Source of the DNA: Neostethus bicornis
Lineage: Eukaryota > Chordata > Actinopteri > Atheriniformes > Phallostethidae
Length of the DNA: 64,000 nucleotides
Direction of reading: 5' to 3'
Assembly (NCBI GenBank): GCA_902685375.1
Contig: LR738557.1
Location: forward strand, 19,291,001 to 19,355,000
Part shown: piece after piece, positions 10,431 through 20,504 of the stretch
Position numbering within the stretch: position 1 is the first letter of the stretch
Layout of the letters: each line of letters opens with the position of its first letter
Position numbers and translations under genes: made by a program
The notes under the pieces: model-generated
Database searches by the model: none
Seen by the model: the letters and a program-made list of their open reading frames with translations, nothing else
Told to the model about the DNA's origin: nothing

Positions 10431-11921
10431 TTAGACCGTGGTCACAGATAGGAGCGAGTTGTAAACTCTTGTTCCATCGGGTGACTTCGTACCGTGGGTC
10501 AGAAGTTCCTGGATGGTCATCCAGTTGTCAAATATTTTCTTATTCCTCTTTTTCATCATTTTTTTGTGGCTGAGTTCAATGATGTTCGGCTCTTTTTTAT
10601 CTTCCGACCCGATCGGCTCCTTCAGACAATCTGCTCGGCTTTGTTTCATAAACTCTCGACGCTGACGCTGCTCTTTAGCGCGCACAGCGTGCTGCTTCCT
10701 CTCCTCCTTGCTCCAGTAGCGGCCCATCTTTAACTCGCTGAGGGCGTCGTCATCCGTGGTCATACCGCTTCGCTCTTCGTGGATTCGGAGAGCGCGCTCC
10801 CTCAGCAGCTTGTCCCGAATGGGGCGCTTTGTGATGTAACGAGTACCATCGCTGCGGATCTTCACCTTCCATTCCATCTTGGGTTCCAGGTCGCTAGGGC
10901 TGAGCGGGTCTCGGCACATGCTGACCAGGCTCATCTGGCTCTGGGCGTACTCCACGGCCGATTTCTGCTGAATCAGCTGCATGTAGCTCTGGTAGTGTTG
11001 GGCATGGGCGGGGATGTGGGCATGCTTGTACGGTGAGTGGGAAAAGCCACGCCCACTCTTACTGGACTCTCCTAACTTCCTTTCTTTCATCTCACCGTCT
11101 GGATCCTTGGCGGAGCCTCTGCTTCGGCTGGGACTACAAACCTCCTGCACAGGAGACAACAGGGGCTTGAGCATCCTGCCATTGGACGGTCCAGCTGAGC
11201 CCTGGTTCTCTGTTCCTCTGCGCAGTGAGTTATCTGGAGACAGTTCCAGAGTCAGCGGGGTGCTTCGGCAGCTTTCCCCGGTGTTGTATGCACTGGAGCT
11301 GTCTTTGTCGGATTTCTCGGGCAGCTCTGTGATGTCAGACAGCTCGTGGCGCCGAGCGTCTATGCTGGTGTTGTAGTTCCGGAAGCCGCTGTTGTGGAGC
11401 ATCCACGACTCTCTGCACTGCTCTCTCAGCTGTTGCATCTTGTGGGCACGAACGATATTCAGGCACTCCAGCTCTATGCTGCGCAGTTCCTCGTTGAGCA
11501 GCTCCAGCTCCTTGTCCACGCCCTCTGGGTCCTGCCCCTCCGCTACAGCACGCTGGCTGTAGAGACTCTGGGCTCCGCCGCTCCTCATCTGACACTTGAG
11601 CTCCAAGAGCTCTCTGAAACGCTCACACTCATCGGCTGGAATGCCCAGAAAATCTGCGTCAGTGTAGTCCATGGAGATAAAAGATTCACCGCTGAAGGGC
11701 AAGTCGGTGCTGCCGAGCGTGTCCTGGCTGTACGTCAGCTTCCTGCAGCTGCCCAGTGTGTTGGAGGCCGTGGTGGTTTGGTCATCGCAGAGGTTTTCCT
11801 GCTCAGAACTCTCATCATTCCGGGTGCTCTCATCGGTCCGCCCCACACCGCTGTCCTTCTCGTGGTGGTTAGAAAGCAGTGTAGCGGTGTCTGTCGTTCC
11901 CCCGTCTTCCTCCAGCTTCTT
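10431..11921 (-). CDS. pdzrn3: pdzrn3 terminal coding exon: C-terminal half with PDZ-ligand tail
   Basis: Acceptor TTTACAG; the exon opens KKLEEDGGTTDTATLL and encodes residues 265-760, stop TAA at 10433-10431. Visible parts are a phospho-type segment (DKDSSSAYNTGESCRSTP, residues about 469-486), a charged heptad-like helix about residues 400-434 (DKELELLNEELRS) that could form a coiled coil, a conserved block with YMQLIQQKSAVEYAQSQ, a very basic Arg/Lys-rich stretch, and the C-terminal SVTTV, a class I PDZ ligand shared by PDZRN3 and PDZRN4. The large single last exon is typical of the family. No disruption is seen. Confidence 0.97.
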   Translation of the reverse strand, partial: KKLEEDGGTTDTATLLSNHHEKDSGVGRTDESTRNDESSEQENLCDDQTTTASNTLGSCRKLTYSQDTLGSTDLPFSGESFISMDYTDADFLGIPADECERFRELLELKCQMRSGGAQSLYSQRAVAEGQDPEGVDKELELLNEELRSIELECLNIVRAHKMQQLREQCRESWMLHNSGFRNYNTSIDARRHELSDITELPEKSDKDSSSAYNTGESCRSTPLTLELSPDNSLRRGTENQGSAGPSNGRMLKPLLSPVQEVCSPSRSRGSAKDPDGEMKERKLGESSKSGRGFSHSPYKHAHIPAHAQHYQSYMQLIQQKSAVEYAQSQMSLVSMCRDPLSPSDLEPKMEWKVKIRSDGTRYITKRPIRDKLLRERALRIHEERSGMTTDDDALSELKMGRYWSKEERKQHAVRAKEQRQRREFMKQSRADCLKEPIGSEDKKEPNIIELSHKKMMKKRNKKIFDNWMTIQELLTHGTKSPDGTRVYNSLLSVTTV

Positions 11922-12189
11922 CTGTAAAGCAGACAGAATGGATAAGATGTAGAGTTAGTGCATGTTGGAACACAGCTAGCTGGATCCGCTTAGGTGCCAA
12001 ACAGGACGTATCAGTGCACAAAGATTTCTACAAAAAATTCCCAATTATTGTCGTCACGGTAACCATTCTGGCTGCGTTGCTTTAATTTAACGTATCATCG
12101 ATTGTTTGTTTGTTGTTGTTTAAGTTAACAAGAGGTCGATCAGTTGTATAGAGTGGCTAATCAGCCTGGCCCAAAGATAGTCTCACATC

Positions 12190-12480
12190 AGGCTGGGGAG
12201 ACTATGTCTCCCCGTTCCGAGGTCTGCCTCTTGGTCTCCACCAGGTAGGACGTGCCCGAAACACCTTACCAGTGAGGCGCTCGGGAGGCATCCTGACCAG
12301 ATGCCTGAACCACCCCGTCTGGCTTCTCCATACCTGGAAGAGGAGCAGCTCGACACTGAGCTCCTCCAAGATGGCAGAGCTCCTCACCTGATCTCTGAGT
12401 GAGAGCTCAGCCACCCTGTGGAGGAAGCTTATCTTGGTCGCTTGTATCCGCGATGTCATTCTTTCGGTCACCACTGACAG
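12190..12480 (-). pseudogene. LINE family A fragment downstream of array 1
   Basis: Minus-strand translation RIQATKISFLHRVAELSLRD, then MPPERLTGKVFRARPTW. It continues directly (LINE sense) from the 33-bp array in pdzrn3 intron 11922-13353. Confidence 0.85.
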
Positions 12481-13036
12481 CTGGTTACCATGGTGAGGGT
12501 AGGAACGTAGATCCTGGTTACCATGGTGAGGGTAGGAACGTAGATCCTGGTTACCATGGTGAGGGTAGGAACGTAGATCCTGGTTACCATGGTGAGGGTA
12601 GGAACGTAGATCCTGGTTACCATGGTGAGGGTAGGAACATAGATCCTGGTTACCATGGTGAGGGTAGGAACGTAGATCCTGGTTACCATGGTGAGAGTAG
12701 GAACGTAGATCCTGGTTACCATGGTGAGGGTAGGATCAGGGATCCTGGTTACCATGGTGAGGGTAGAAACATAGATCCTGGTTACCATGGTGAGGGTAGG
12801 AACGGAGATCTTGGTTACCATGGTGAGGGTAGGAACGTAGATCCTGGTTACCATGGTGAGGGTAGGATCAGGGATCCTGGTTACCATGGTGAGGGTAGAA
12901 ACATAGATCCTGGTTACCATGGTGAGGGTAGGAACGTAGATCCTGGTTACCATGGTGAGGGTAGGAACGTAGATCCTGGTTACCATGGTGAGGGTAGAAA
13001 CATAGATCCTGGTTACCATGGTGAGGGTAGGAACAT
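12481..13036 (-). repeat. 33-bp minisatellite array 1 (about 17 units)
   Basis: LINE-sense unit is GATCTACGTTCCTACC followed by CTCACCATGGTAACCAG. Variants with GATCAGGGATC occur twice, about 132 bp apart. The intron continues past 13036 with no upstream LINE sequence, so the 5' side is truncated. Confidence 0.97.
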
Positions 13037-13318
13037 CCTTTGACTCAATAGCTCTAAAACTACAGATCCCCTATTTTGCAGCCCCTCTACCAACTCTATA
13101 TCTGTGGGCAAGACCAACTTAGGGTTAAAATTTGACCCAGATCCTGGACAGGAACCCCCTTCTTTAAATCGAACTAATTAAGCGATGCTTTATTTATGAT
13201 CTTAAACATTTCATTCTGTTCAGCATCTGTTCTCTTAAGAAAAGTAACACAGGCCAAATGTTTGGATCCATAAATCACTGTGTGTGTTTGGGTTTATTGA
13301 TTATCTGTCACTACCCAG

Positions 13319-13352
13319 TGTGTGTGTGTGCCTGTGTGTGTGTGTGTGTGTA
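13319..13352 (-). repeat. CA microsatellite directly at a pdzrn3 5' splice site
   Basis: On the gene strand the intron reads GTA followed by an imperfect (CA)n run of about 34 bp with one interruption (AGG). Only the donor GTA separates it from exon 13354-13470. Confidence 0.95.
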
Positions 13353-13353
13353 C

Positions 13354-13470
13354 CTGCTGCAGCATGCTGGCGGTGAACTGCATGGCCTGATGGTGCTGCT
13401 GCTCCAACATGTCCATGTGGAGGTCATCCAAGAAGTCATTCCTGTCATCATCCATCCAGCCCTCATCCAA
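13354..13470 (-). CDS. pdzrn3: pdzrn3 exon: acidic/helical segment after PDZ2
   Basis: A 117-bp phase-0 exon encodes residues 226-264, beginning LDEGWMDDDRNDFLDD and ending TASMLQQ, nearly identical to the family. The donor is CAG|GTAC and the intron continues at once as a CA repeat (13319-13352), so the microsatellite begins at intron base 3 or 4. Confidence 0.96.
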
Positions 13471-14587
13471 CTGGATGCAGAGATTCTTCATTAGATGATT
13501 TTTTAAACTTGAAATATTTTCTCACATAAATTCAAAGTCATTTTAACAAAGACGAGTTGAGGTGTTGAAAAAAAGGTTCTCTTGCCCTTTAAATTTAAAT
13601 GTTGTGACACGGGTTGTGTGAATATCTATTCAGCTCATCTATAGATGGTACTGAATACCTAAGGGCAGTTTAATTAAAATGTCTTCTTTGTTTTAGGAGG
13701 CGTTGTTACTACTAGAATTTCTTACTTCAATCTTTGTGACTTTGGATTTTAGTAACATGATCCTGTAACCTAATCAGTACGTTTATAGTTGGTACTGAGT
13801 AAGATTATAAAATAACAGTAAAATCCCTTCAGTGGTTTTGAGAGTATTTTAGGCATCCCCTACATTCCGTTGACGGAAGCTTAAAAAGGTGACGCCAACA
13901 AACTGAGAGAAAAAACGTTTACATTTGCAATTCTAACGACAAAGCCCCGTTAATACCAGGACCGCCGCGTTCTAAATCTACCTGCAAGCGCCATGACCGC
14001 CAATGGGACCGCTTATGATCTAATTCATCAATAGCCTACTTTTTTCCCTCATTTTTCGCTGCTGCTTAAAAATGTCCTCGTTATAAATTGGCTCCAATAT
14101 GTTTAACTTGAACTTCAAGACTTATCTAGAAAACATGGCCGACTTTATTCAGACTCTCTTCATGGTGTCTCTTCAATATTACCTCACTCAACCTTTCTAA
14201 AAGGTTTCTGTTATGGCGTCAGAGACCTCCTTGTCTCTCTCCACAAATATAAACACACACACTTATGTGTGGCCATAGCAATGTGTTTGTTGCCATAGCA
14301 ACATAGCAATAATGCACACTTCCTCCCAGCTGCTGTGGGGTGCAGCAGGTTAGAGGAGATAAAATGCTTCTAAATTTTGAAATGTTCATTTTTAGAACAA
14401 AAAAAAACAAACAATAAAAAAGTAAACATGTTTATTTTAAAGGTCATTAAAGGTCAGCCTCCTAGGTTGTTTTTTATTTATTCTAATTAAAGTGACGTGG
14501 TGTCAAATTGACGGCTGCGGCGGTCCTAGTGTTAAAGACATCCATTCTGGTTCTAAACTGGAGTGTAAATTTCTTCTTGTCTCGTAC

Positions 14588-14689
14588 CTGGATCTCCGCC
14601 CGGGCCACCAGCAGGGAAATATTCTGGTTGTTTTCACTCGTCAGCAGAGCCACCGCCTCTTCTCGATTTTGAATCTCAATCCCGTTAAT
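14588..14689 (-). CDS. pdzrn3: pdzrn3 exon: end of PDZ2
   Basis: A 102-bp phase-0 exon (acceptor TTCTCAG, donor GTACGA) encodes residues 192-225. INGIEIQNREEAVALLTS is the second PDZ helix, followed by the last strand (ISLLVARAEIQ). With the two previous exons this completes PDZ2, about residues 138-224. Confidence 0.96.
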
Positions 14690-14778
14690 CTGAGAATAAA
14701 GAAGATTGAATTTTTATCAAGTGAATGATCACGGCTGAAACATCCCATCATATCAGATCAGATAAACAAACGTCTCAC

Positions 14779-14841
14779 CTGTATGATTTTGTCTCCTTCT
14801 CTGATTCTGCCGTCTTTTGCGGCGATGCTGTTTGGATCGAT
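14779..14841 (-). CDS. pdzrn3: pdzrn3 exon: PDZ2 core
   Basis: A 63-bp phase-0 exon (acceptor GTTTTAG, donor GTGAGA) encodes residues 171-191, IDPNSIAAKDGRIREGDK then IIQ. This is the conserved PDZ core around the GRIREGD turn. Only 89 bp of intron separates it from the next exon. Confidence 0.96.
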
Positions 14842-15189
14842 CTAAAACAAACAGACAGATTACGTTAAATACTTTCAGCTCATCTATAGTTGGTGCTGAG
14901 TACCTGCAGGCAGTTTAAAAAAATCTCATACACTTTGAATTAATGCAGCAAAAAATATCAACATAGTTGTTATCGCAACATTAATACCTGCCTTTAGTAA
15001 ATCTCAAAGAGCTGCGGTCTTCTATCTGTTTTTTAGATCCATCTCTAACAGTATCTACAGTATCCATCTCTATAATAAAACGTTTGTGTGACTCTGAGCA
15101 GCCAACTGATTTGCCAGGCCGTTCTCAGCTAGACAATTAGTTTGGTTCAAAAAATGATTGTTTTTTTTTTTTTTTTTTTATTAAGTTTG

Positions 15190-15558
15190 TCAATAAGTTT
15201 CATCGTTTCATCGTTCTGTTCCGTTTTGTCATCTTCCGCTTGTACCGGGCTTCTTTTACCCCGGCTGCATCCTCCAGCTCACCAGGAAGGATGCCGAGTT
15301 GTTCCTCGGCCAGCTGTGAGACATAGTCTCTCCAGCGGGTCCTGGATCTGCCTCTGGGTCTCCTCCTGGTGGGACAGAACACCTCAAGAGCAAGGTGCTC
15401 GGGGAACCACCCCATTTGGCTCCTCTTGACCTGGAACAGGAGCGGCTGGATACCGAGCTCCTCCCTCTATCTCTTAGTGAGAGCCCAGCCACTCTGTGGA
15501 GGAAGCTCATTTCAACCGCTTGAATCTGCGATCTCATTCTTTTGGTCACCACCCACAG
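15190..15558 (-). pseudogene. LINE family A RT tail (15-17 kb copy, 3' part)
   Basis: Minus-strand MRSQIQAVEMSFLHRVAGLS, frameshifted after SLRDRGRSS, to the 3' terminus near 15200 with a poly-T/A stretch at 15161-15179. Together with 16780-17090 and array 2 this is the most complete family A copy in the window. Confidence 0.85.
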
Positions 15559-16779
15559 CTGGTTACCATGGTGAGGGTAGGAATGTAGATCCTGGTTACC
15601 ATGGTGAGGGTAGGAACGTAGATCCTGGTTACCACAGTGAGGGTAGGAATGTAGATCATGGTTACCATGGTGAGGGTAGGAACGTAGATCCTGGTTACCA
15701 TGGTGAGGGCAGGAACGTAGATCCTAGTTACCATGGTGAGGGTAAGAACGTAGATCCTGGTTACCATGGTGAGGGCAGGAACGTAGATCCTAGTTACCAT
15801 GGTGAGGGCAGGAACGTAGATCCTGGTTACCATGGTGAGGGTAAGAACATAGATCCTGGTTACCATGGTGAGGGTAGGAATGTAGATCCTAGTTACCATG
15901 GTGAGGGCAGGAACGTAGATCCTAGTTACCATGGTGAGGGTAAGAACGTAGATCCTGGTTACCATGGTGAGGGCAGGAACGTAGATCCTAGTTACCATGG
16001 TGAGGGCAGGAACGTAGATCCTGGTTACCATGGTGAGGGTAAGAACATAGATCCTGGTTACCATGGTGAGGGTAGGAATGTAGATCCTAGTTACCATGGT
16101 GAGGGCAGGAACGTAGATCCTAGTTACCATGGTGAGGGCAGGAACGTAGATCCTAGTTACCATGGTGAGGGCAGGAACGTAGATCCTAGTTACCATGGTG
16201 AGGGCAGGAACGTAGATCCTGGTTACCATGGTGAGGGTAAGAACATAGATCCTGGTTACCATGGTGAGGGCAGGAACGTAGATCCTAGTTACCATGGTGA
16301 GGGTAAGAACGTAGATCCTGGTTACCATGGTGAGGGTAGGAATGTAGATCCTGGTTACCATGGTGAAGGTAGGAACGTAGATCCTGGTTACCATGGTGAG
16401 GGTAGGAACGTAGATCCTGGTTACCATGGTGAGGGTAAGAACGTAGATCCTGGTTACCATGGTGAGGGTAGGAACGTAGATCCTGGTTACCATGGTGAGG
16501 GTAGGAACGTAGATCCTGGTTACCATGGTGAGGGTAAGAACGTAGATCCTGGTTACCATGGTGAGGGTAGCAACGTAGATCCTGGTTACCATGGTGAGGG
16601 TATGAACGTAGATCCTGGTTACCATGGTGAGGGTAGGAACGTAGATCCTGGTTACCATGGTGAGGGTAAGAACGTAGATCCTGGTTACCATGGTGAGGGT
16701 ATGAACGTAGATCCTGGTTACCATGGTGAGGGTAGCAACGTAGATCCTGGTTACCATGGTGAGGGTAGGAACGTAGATC
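15559..16779 (-). repeat. 33-bp minisatellite array 2, exactly 37 units
   Basis: 1221 bp = 37 x 33 between the conserved flanks KLSIYKS (16780 side) and CTGTGGGTGGTGACC (15558 side). It is in frame with the upstream RT sequence, giving an open frame of 501 codons (17051-15546). A six-unit (198-bp) higher-order repeat marked by GTAAGAACAT lies at 15841, 16039 and 16237. Confidence 0.98.
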
Positions 16780-17090
16780 GACTTGTAAATCGAGAGCTTT
16801 GTTTTTCGGCTCAGCTCTCTTTTTACCACAACGGACCGATGCAACCTCCTAGTTATTGCTGACGCCGCACTGATCCGCCTGTCGATCTCCCGCTCCATCT
16901 TTCCCCCACTTGTGAACAAGACCCCGAGATACTTAAACTCCTCCACTTGGGGCAGGAACCTGTCGCTGACCTGCAGGGGCATTCCACCCCTTTCAATCAA
17001 GGACCATTGTCTCAAATTTGGAGGCGCTGGTTCCCATCCCGGCCGCTTCACACTCGGCAGTAAATCGATCCAGTAAAAATTGTAATTTTG
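16780..17090 (-). pseudogene. LINE family A RT upstream of array 2
   Basis: Minus-strand QVEEFKYLGVLFTSGGKMER, then EIDRRISAASAITRRLHRSV, KRELSRKTKLSIYKS, just before the array; further 5', LDRFTAECEAAGMGTSAS. It matches the palm-proximal part at 27061-27200. Truncated at about 17090, close to exon 17108-17206. Confidence 0.85.
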
Positions 17091-17107
17091 CTGATAGAAG
17101 ATCTCAC

Positions 17108-17206
17108 CTCACTGATGTAGATCCCAGCTTCATCCTCGTCATCAGTTCGGTAACAGATGGTTAAACCGAGCTTGTCCTGGATGTTAGCTCGGTACAGATC
17201 CACCTC
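17108..17206 (-). CDS. pdzrn3: pdzrn3 exon: start of PDZ2
   Basis: A 99-bp phase-0 exon (acceptor TTCCCAG, donor GTGAGA) encodes residues 138-170. QDKLGLTICYRTDDEDE holds the PDZ2 carboxylate-binding loop in its PDZRN-specific form (KLGLT in place of the classical GLGF), followed by GIYISE. The exon lies just past the 5' (LINE-sense) end of the 15.2-17.1 kb LINE copy, which inserted in the adjacent intron without touching it. Confidence 0.95.
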
Positions 17207-17639
17207 CTGGGAAAAACAAATCAAACGGAAGGTCAGCTAGAATATGGACTACCATCCAATCTATAAACATGAACAATTAAATGAGATCAGAGATCAACAA
17301 CGGTCCATCAGTCACTCTAACGAGGTGTTTGGCTGAACGAAGGAAAGTGACAGGATGAGGAATGAGACGGTGGACTGCAGACTGGCCGGGGGCCGTTTCT
17401 CACACGTCAACACCTGTAATCTCATAGATACAGAAAACGATCTGAGCAGGACTGGTCGTTAAGGCCGAAGGATGAGTCCGAAGGATCAACGCTCGGAATC
17501 CTAGATGTACAACTCTCAGTGAGATCTGAGAAGAACCTGAACTACCAAAGCTGTCAATTTGACGGTCTGATTCCTGTCGTTACGTTGATCTTTGATCTTC
17601 CTGGGTTTTTGACTTTTTTTTTTTTTTTTTTGTAAATTG

Positions 17640-17790
17640 TTGTAATTTAACACAGACTGGGGACCTTTTCGGGGTGTACCCTGCCTCTCACCTTGACTCA
17701 GCGGGGATAGGCTCCAGCACCCCCCGGAACCCCACAAGGGATGGATTGTTAAGAAAGTGACTAAATGAATGAATGAATGTTGTAATTTAA
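17640..17790 (+). repeat. Repeat C fragment
   Basis: Shows GGGGTGTACCCTGCCTCTCA, GGATAGGCTCCAGCACCCCC and a (GAAT)n-like tail. Confidence 0.65.
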
Positions 17791-17977
17791 CTGAAAAAAA
17801 ACACTAAAAACGAGTCTCGAGTAATTCTTCCTCTGACTCCCACACTCGTCATTTTGTCGCCTGTATTAAATACATTGTAATTTTTCCCGCGTCTGATACG
17901 GTCGCCTAGTAACTATTGTGGCGCCACTCAGGTGAAATCTAGGTGAGCAAAAATGGATTTGAGAAGACCTTAGAGCC

Positions 17978-18328
17978 GTTCCGTTCCGTCATCTTCCGCT
18001 TGTTCCGGGATCGGGTCGCGGGGGCAACAGCCTCAAGCGGGCAGCCCAGGCCTCTCTCTCCCCGGCTGCATCCTCCAGCTCACCTGGAAGGATCCCAAGT
18101 CGTTCCCCAGCCAGCTGTGAGACATAGTCTCTCCAGCAGGTCCGGGGTCTGCCCCTTGGTCTCTTCCCGGTGGGACGTGTCCGAAACACCTCGCCCGCGA
18201 GGCGCTCTGGGGGCATCCTGACCAGATGCCCGAACCACCCCATCTGGCTCCTCTCGACCTGGAGGAGGAGCGGCTCGACACCGAGCTCCTCCCGGATGGC
18301 AGAGCTCCTCACCCGATCTCTGAGTGAG
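17978..18328 (-). pseudogene. 5'-truncated LINE family A insertion with target duplication
   Basis: Flanked by AGACCTTAGAGCC at 17965-17977 and 18329-18341 (13 of 13). The minus-strand frame reads MRSSAIREELGVEPLLLQVE, then GWFGHLVRMPPERLAGEVF and LRLLPPRPDPG. The truncation falls just 3' of where the 33-bp array would be. Confidence 0.93.
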
Positions 18329-18696
18329 AGACCTTAGAGCCAATCGTCAAATTGAAGACCGCTGGAATTTGGTTCCAGAATTCTGGTAGTCTTTGTTTTA
18401 AGCAGTGGAGAACTGGGAATTTCATGTCCCGGTGTCCTGTCGAAAGCTGCTAGCGTCGAGAGTTGCAACCCTGGGCTTCTGCGCATGGCCAGAACGCGTC
18501 ATCCACCTCCCCCTCCCTTTCAGGGTATTTAAACATCAAGAGCTGCTGCATGATGCAACTCATGACGCTGCCTTTCAGGATACTTTAAAGTTATTTTTTA
18601 TACTTTTAAAGTGTTAAAACACTCACTATTAGTTCGACAAAATAATTACTTTAAGCTACAGTATATAACTTGTATAATTATTACTATTATTATTTT

Positions 18697-19529
18697 CACT
18701 GGTGAATGAAGTACTCACTTTTTGTACTTAAGTAAAAGTACCAATAAAAAATCTACTTAAGTAAAAGTACAAAAGTAATTGGTATAAATTGTACTTTTTA
18801 AGTAAAAAGTAAAAGTATTCGATCATAATTCAAATGTTATTTTTTGTGCTATAGGGTGTCACCATGGTAACCAGGATAAATACTCTGCAGGGGTGTGACC
18901 CCCCCTCTCCCGCCTCTTTTGGTCCACATAAAAAAAAAAAAGAAAGGGGACAAGTCAAGCTGTCCCCTAGAAGGGCCAGCAAATGGGCCACCAAAATGGA
19001 GGAAAATGACACTTATTTTTTAAATGATTCGGGGGGGAGGCACCCAGTCACCCTATGTTGGCTTTGCCAATGACCTCATGCCTCCTCGTCTCCCTTTGGA
19101 AAATTCTAGATCCGCCCCTGCTCTGTGTAATGATGGCTCATCTTTTTATTTAGAAGTAAACACAACGAACAACGATCTTCTGACTCTTTTTAATTTGTAC
19201 TATATTTGATGTTAGTTTTTTTTTTTTGGCGCTGAATCAATGCGAAAAATGTTTACTTTTGATTCTGATTGGTCCTCGATTCATTACTTCTTCTCCCTAT
19301 CAACTGCTTCTTTTGATTTTGGTGATGCGGCTACATGATGCGCTAAAAAAAACTGTGTATTTTTCAAATTCCTGAACGAAAATGTAACAAAAAATGTAAA
19401 ACACACTTTTAAAAAGTAGCGAAGTAAAAGTACCGGTCTTAAATTTTACTTAAGTAAAGTACAGATACACAATTTTTTTTACTTAAGTACAGTAACGAAG
19501 TACATTTACTTTGTTACGTTCCACCACTG
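18697..19529. mobile_element. hAT-like non-autonomous element, copy 1
   Basis: 833 bp with ends CACTGGTG...CCACCACTG and AAGTAC-rich subterminal repeats, flanked by an 8-bp duplication, ATTATTTT (18689-18696) and GTTATTTT (19530-19537), 7 of 8 matching. It carries a nested MITE at 18888-19120. It is opposite in orientation to copy 2 at 62979. It lies in pdzrn3 intron 17207-21389. Confidence 0.85.
18888..19120. mobile_element. CAGGGG-type MITE nested in hAT copy 1
   Basis: Ends CAGGGGTGTGACC and GATCCGCCCCTG; flanked on both sides by CTCTG (18883-18887, 19121-19125). Same family as 47692-47974 and 63413-63681. Confidence 0.85.
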
Positions 19530-20149
19530 GTTATTTTACAACAAATGTCCTGGCGTTTGTTAGCATGTGTTAGCATTAACACGTCATTGACTTTCAGGAT
19601 ACAAAAAGTTATTTTTTTTTAATACTTTTCACGTGTTAAATCTTACTGTCAGATAAAAAGAATAATTACTCCCGGTCATAGTTGTAATATGATTACATTT
19701 ATTATTGTTGTCATTATTATTATCTCTGGTTAGTCCTGTCTTTGCCTCTTAAAGGATGGACAGTAATTGGAACGACATACCGTCTGGATTGGTAACAATA
19801 AACAGAAGACGAGATCAAAAAAGTTTTTATAAAACTTATTTAATGTAATCATTTTTTAAGTGGAATAAAGTTTAAACAAAGTTATTTCCATTCTTTATAA
19901 TCTCACATCTCGCGATGGCTCGCAGATTCAGACGAGACCTCACTTTTCTGAAGACCAATCTATCAACAACTGCGATGCGTTTGACATCTCGACGATGCAG
20001 CACATCTCAACAGAACACCGGCCTTGAGTAGTGCTCCGCCTGAACCGTCTTAACTACTGTCTCCTTGAACGTCTCAAAGCCTTCAACAAGCCTGAGGTAA
20101 CGTCATCGTGATCAGAGCTTCTGATTTGCTGCTGATATCCGAGGTTTTA

Positions 20150-20225
20150 GAATGAGTTACGTTAATAACTTAGTTATATACAGTAAGTTACTAACTCGGT
20201 TACTTTTTGAGAGGGGTAATTTGTA
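20150..20225. repeat. AGTTACT-rich fragment of a TIR-type repeat
   Basis: Motif AGTTACTAACTCGGTTACTT, similar to 25636-25665. Both are interrupted by a LINE family A copy immediately afterwards. Confidence 0.45.
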
Positions 20226-20227
20226 AT

Positions 20228-20504
20228 GTTCCGTTCCGTCATCTTCCGCTTGTTCCGGGGTCGGGTCGCGGGGGCAACAGCCTCAAACGGGCAGCCCAGG
20301 CCTCTCTCTCCCCGGCTGCATCCTCTAGCTCACCCGGAAGGATCCCAAGTCGTTCCACGGCCAGCTGTGAGACATAGTCTCTCCAGCGGGTCCGGGGTCT
20401 GCCTCTTGGTCTCCTCCCAGTGGGACGTGCCCAGCCACCCTGCGGAGGAAGCTCATTTCAGCCGCTTGTACCCGCGATCTCATTCTTTCGGTCACCACCC
20501 ACAG
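20228..20504 (-). pseudogene. LINE family A fragment with internal deletion
   Basis: Minus-strand frame LWVVTERMRSRVQAAEMSFL then RRVAG fused directly to HVPLGGDQEADPG; about 150 bp between LSLRD and the VFRARP region is missing. Confidence 0.85.

Noticed and set aside
10431..11921. Assignment to pdzrn4
   Set aside because: Several diagnostic stretches (LGIP.DECERFRELLELK, WMDDDRNDFLDD) fit PDZRN3 better than the PDZRN4 equivalents as I recall them.
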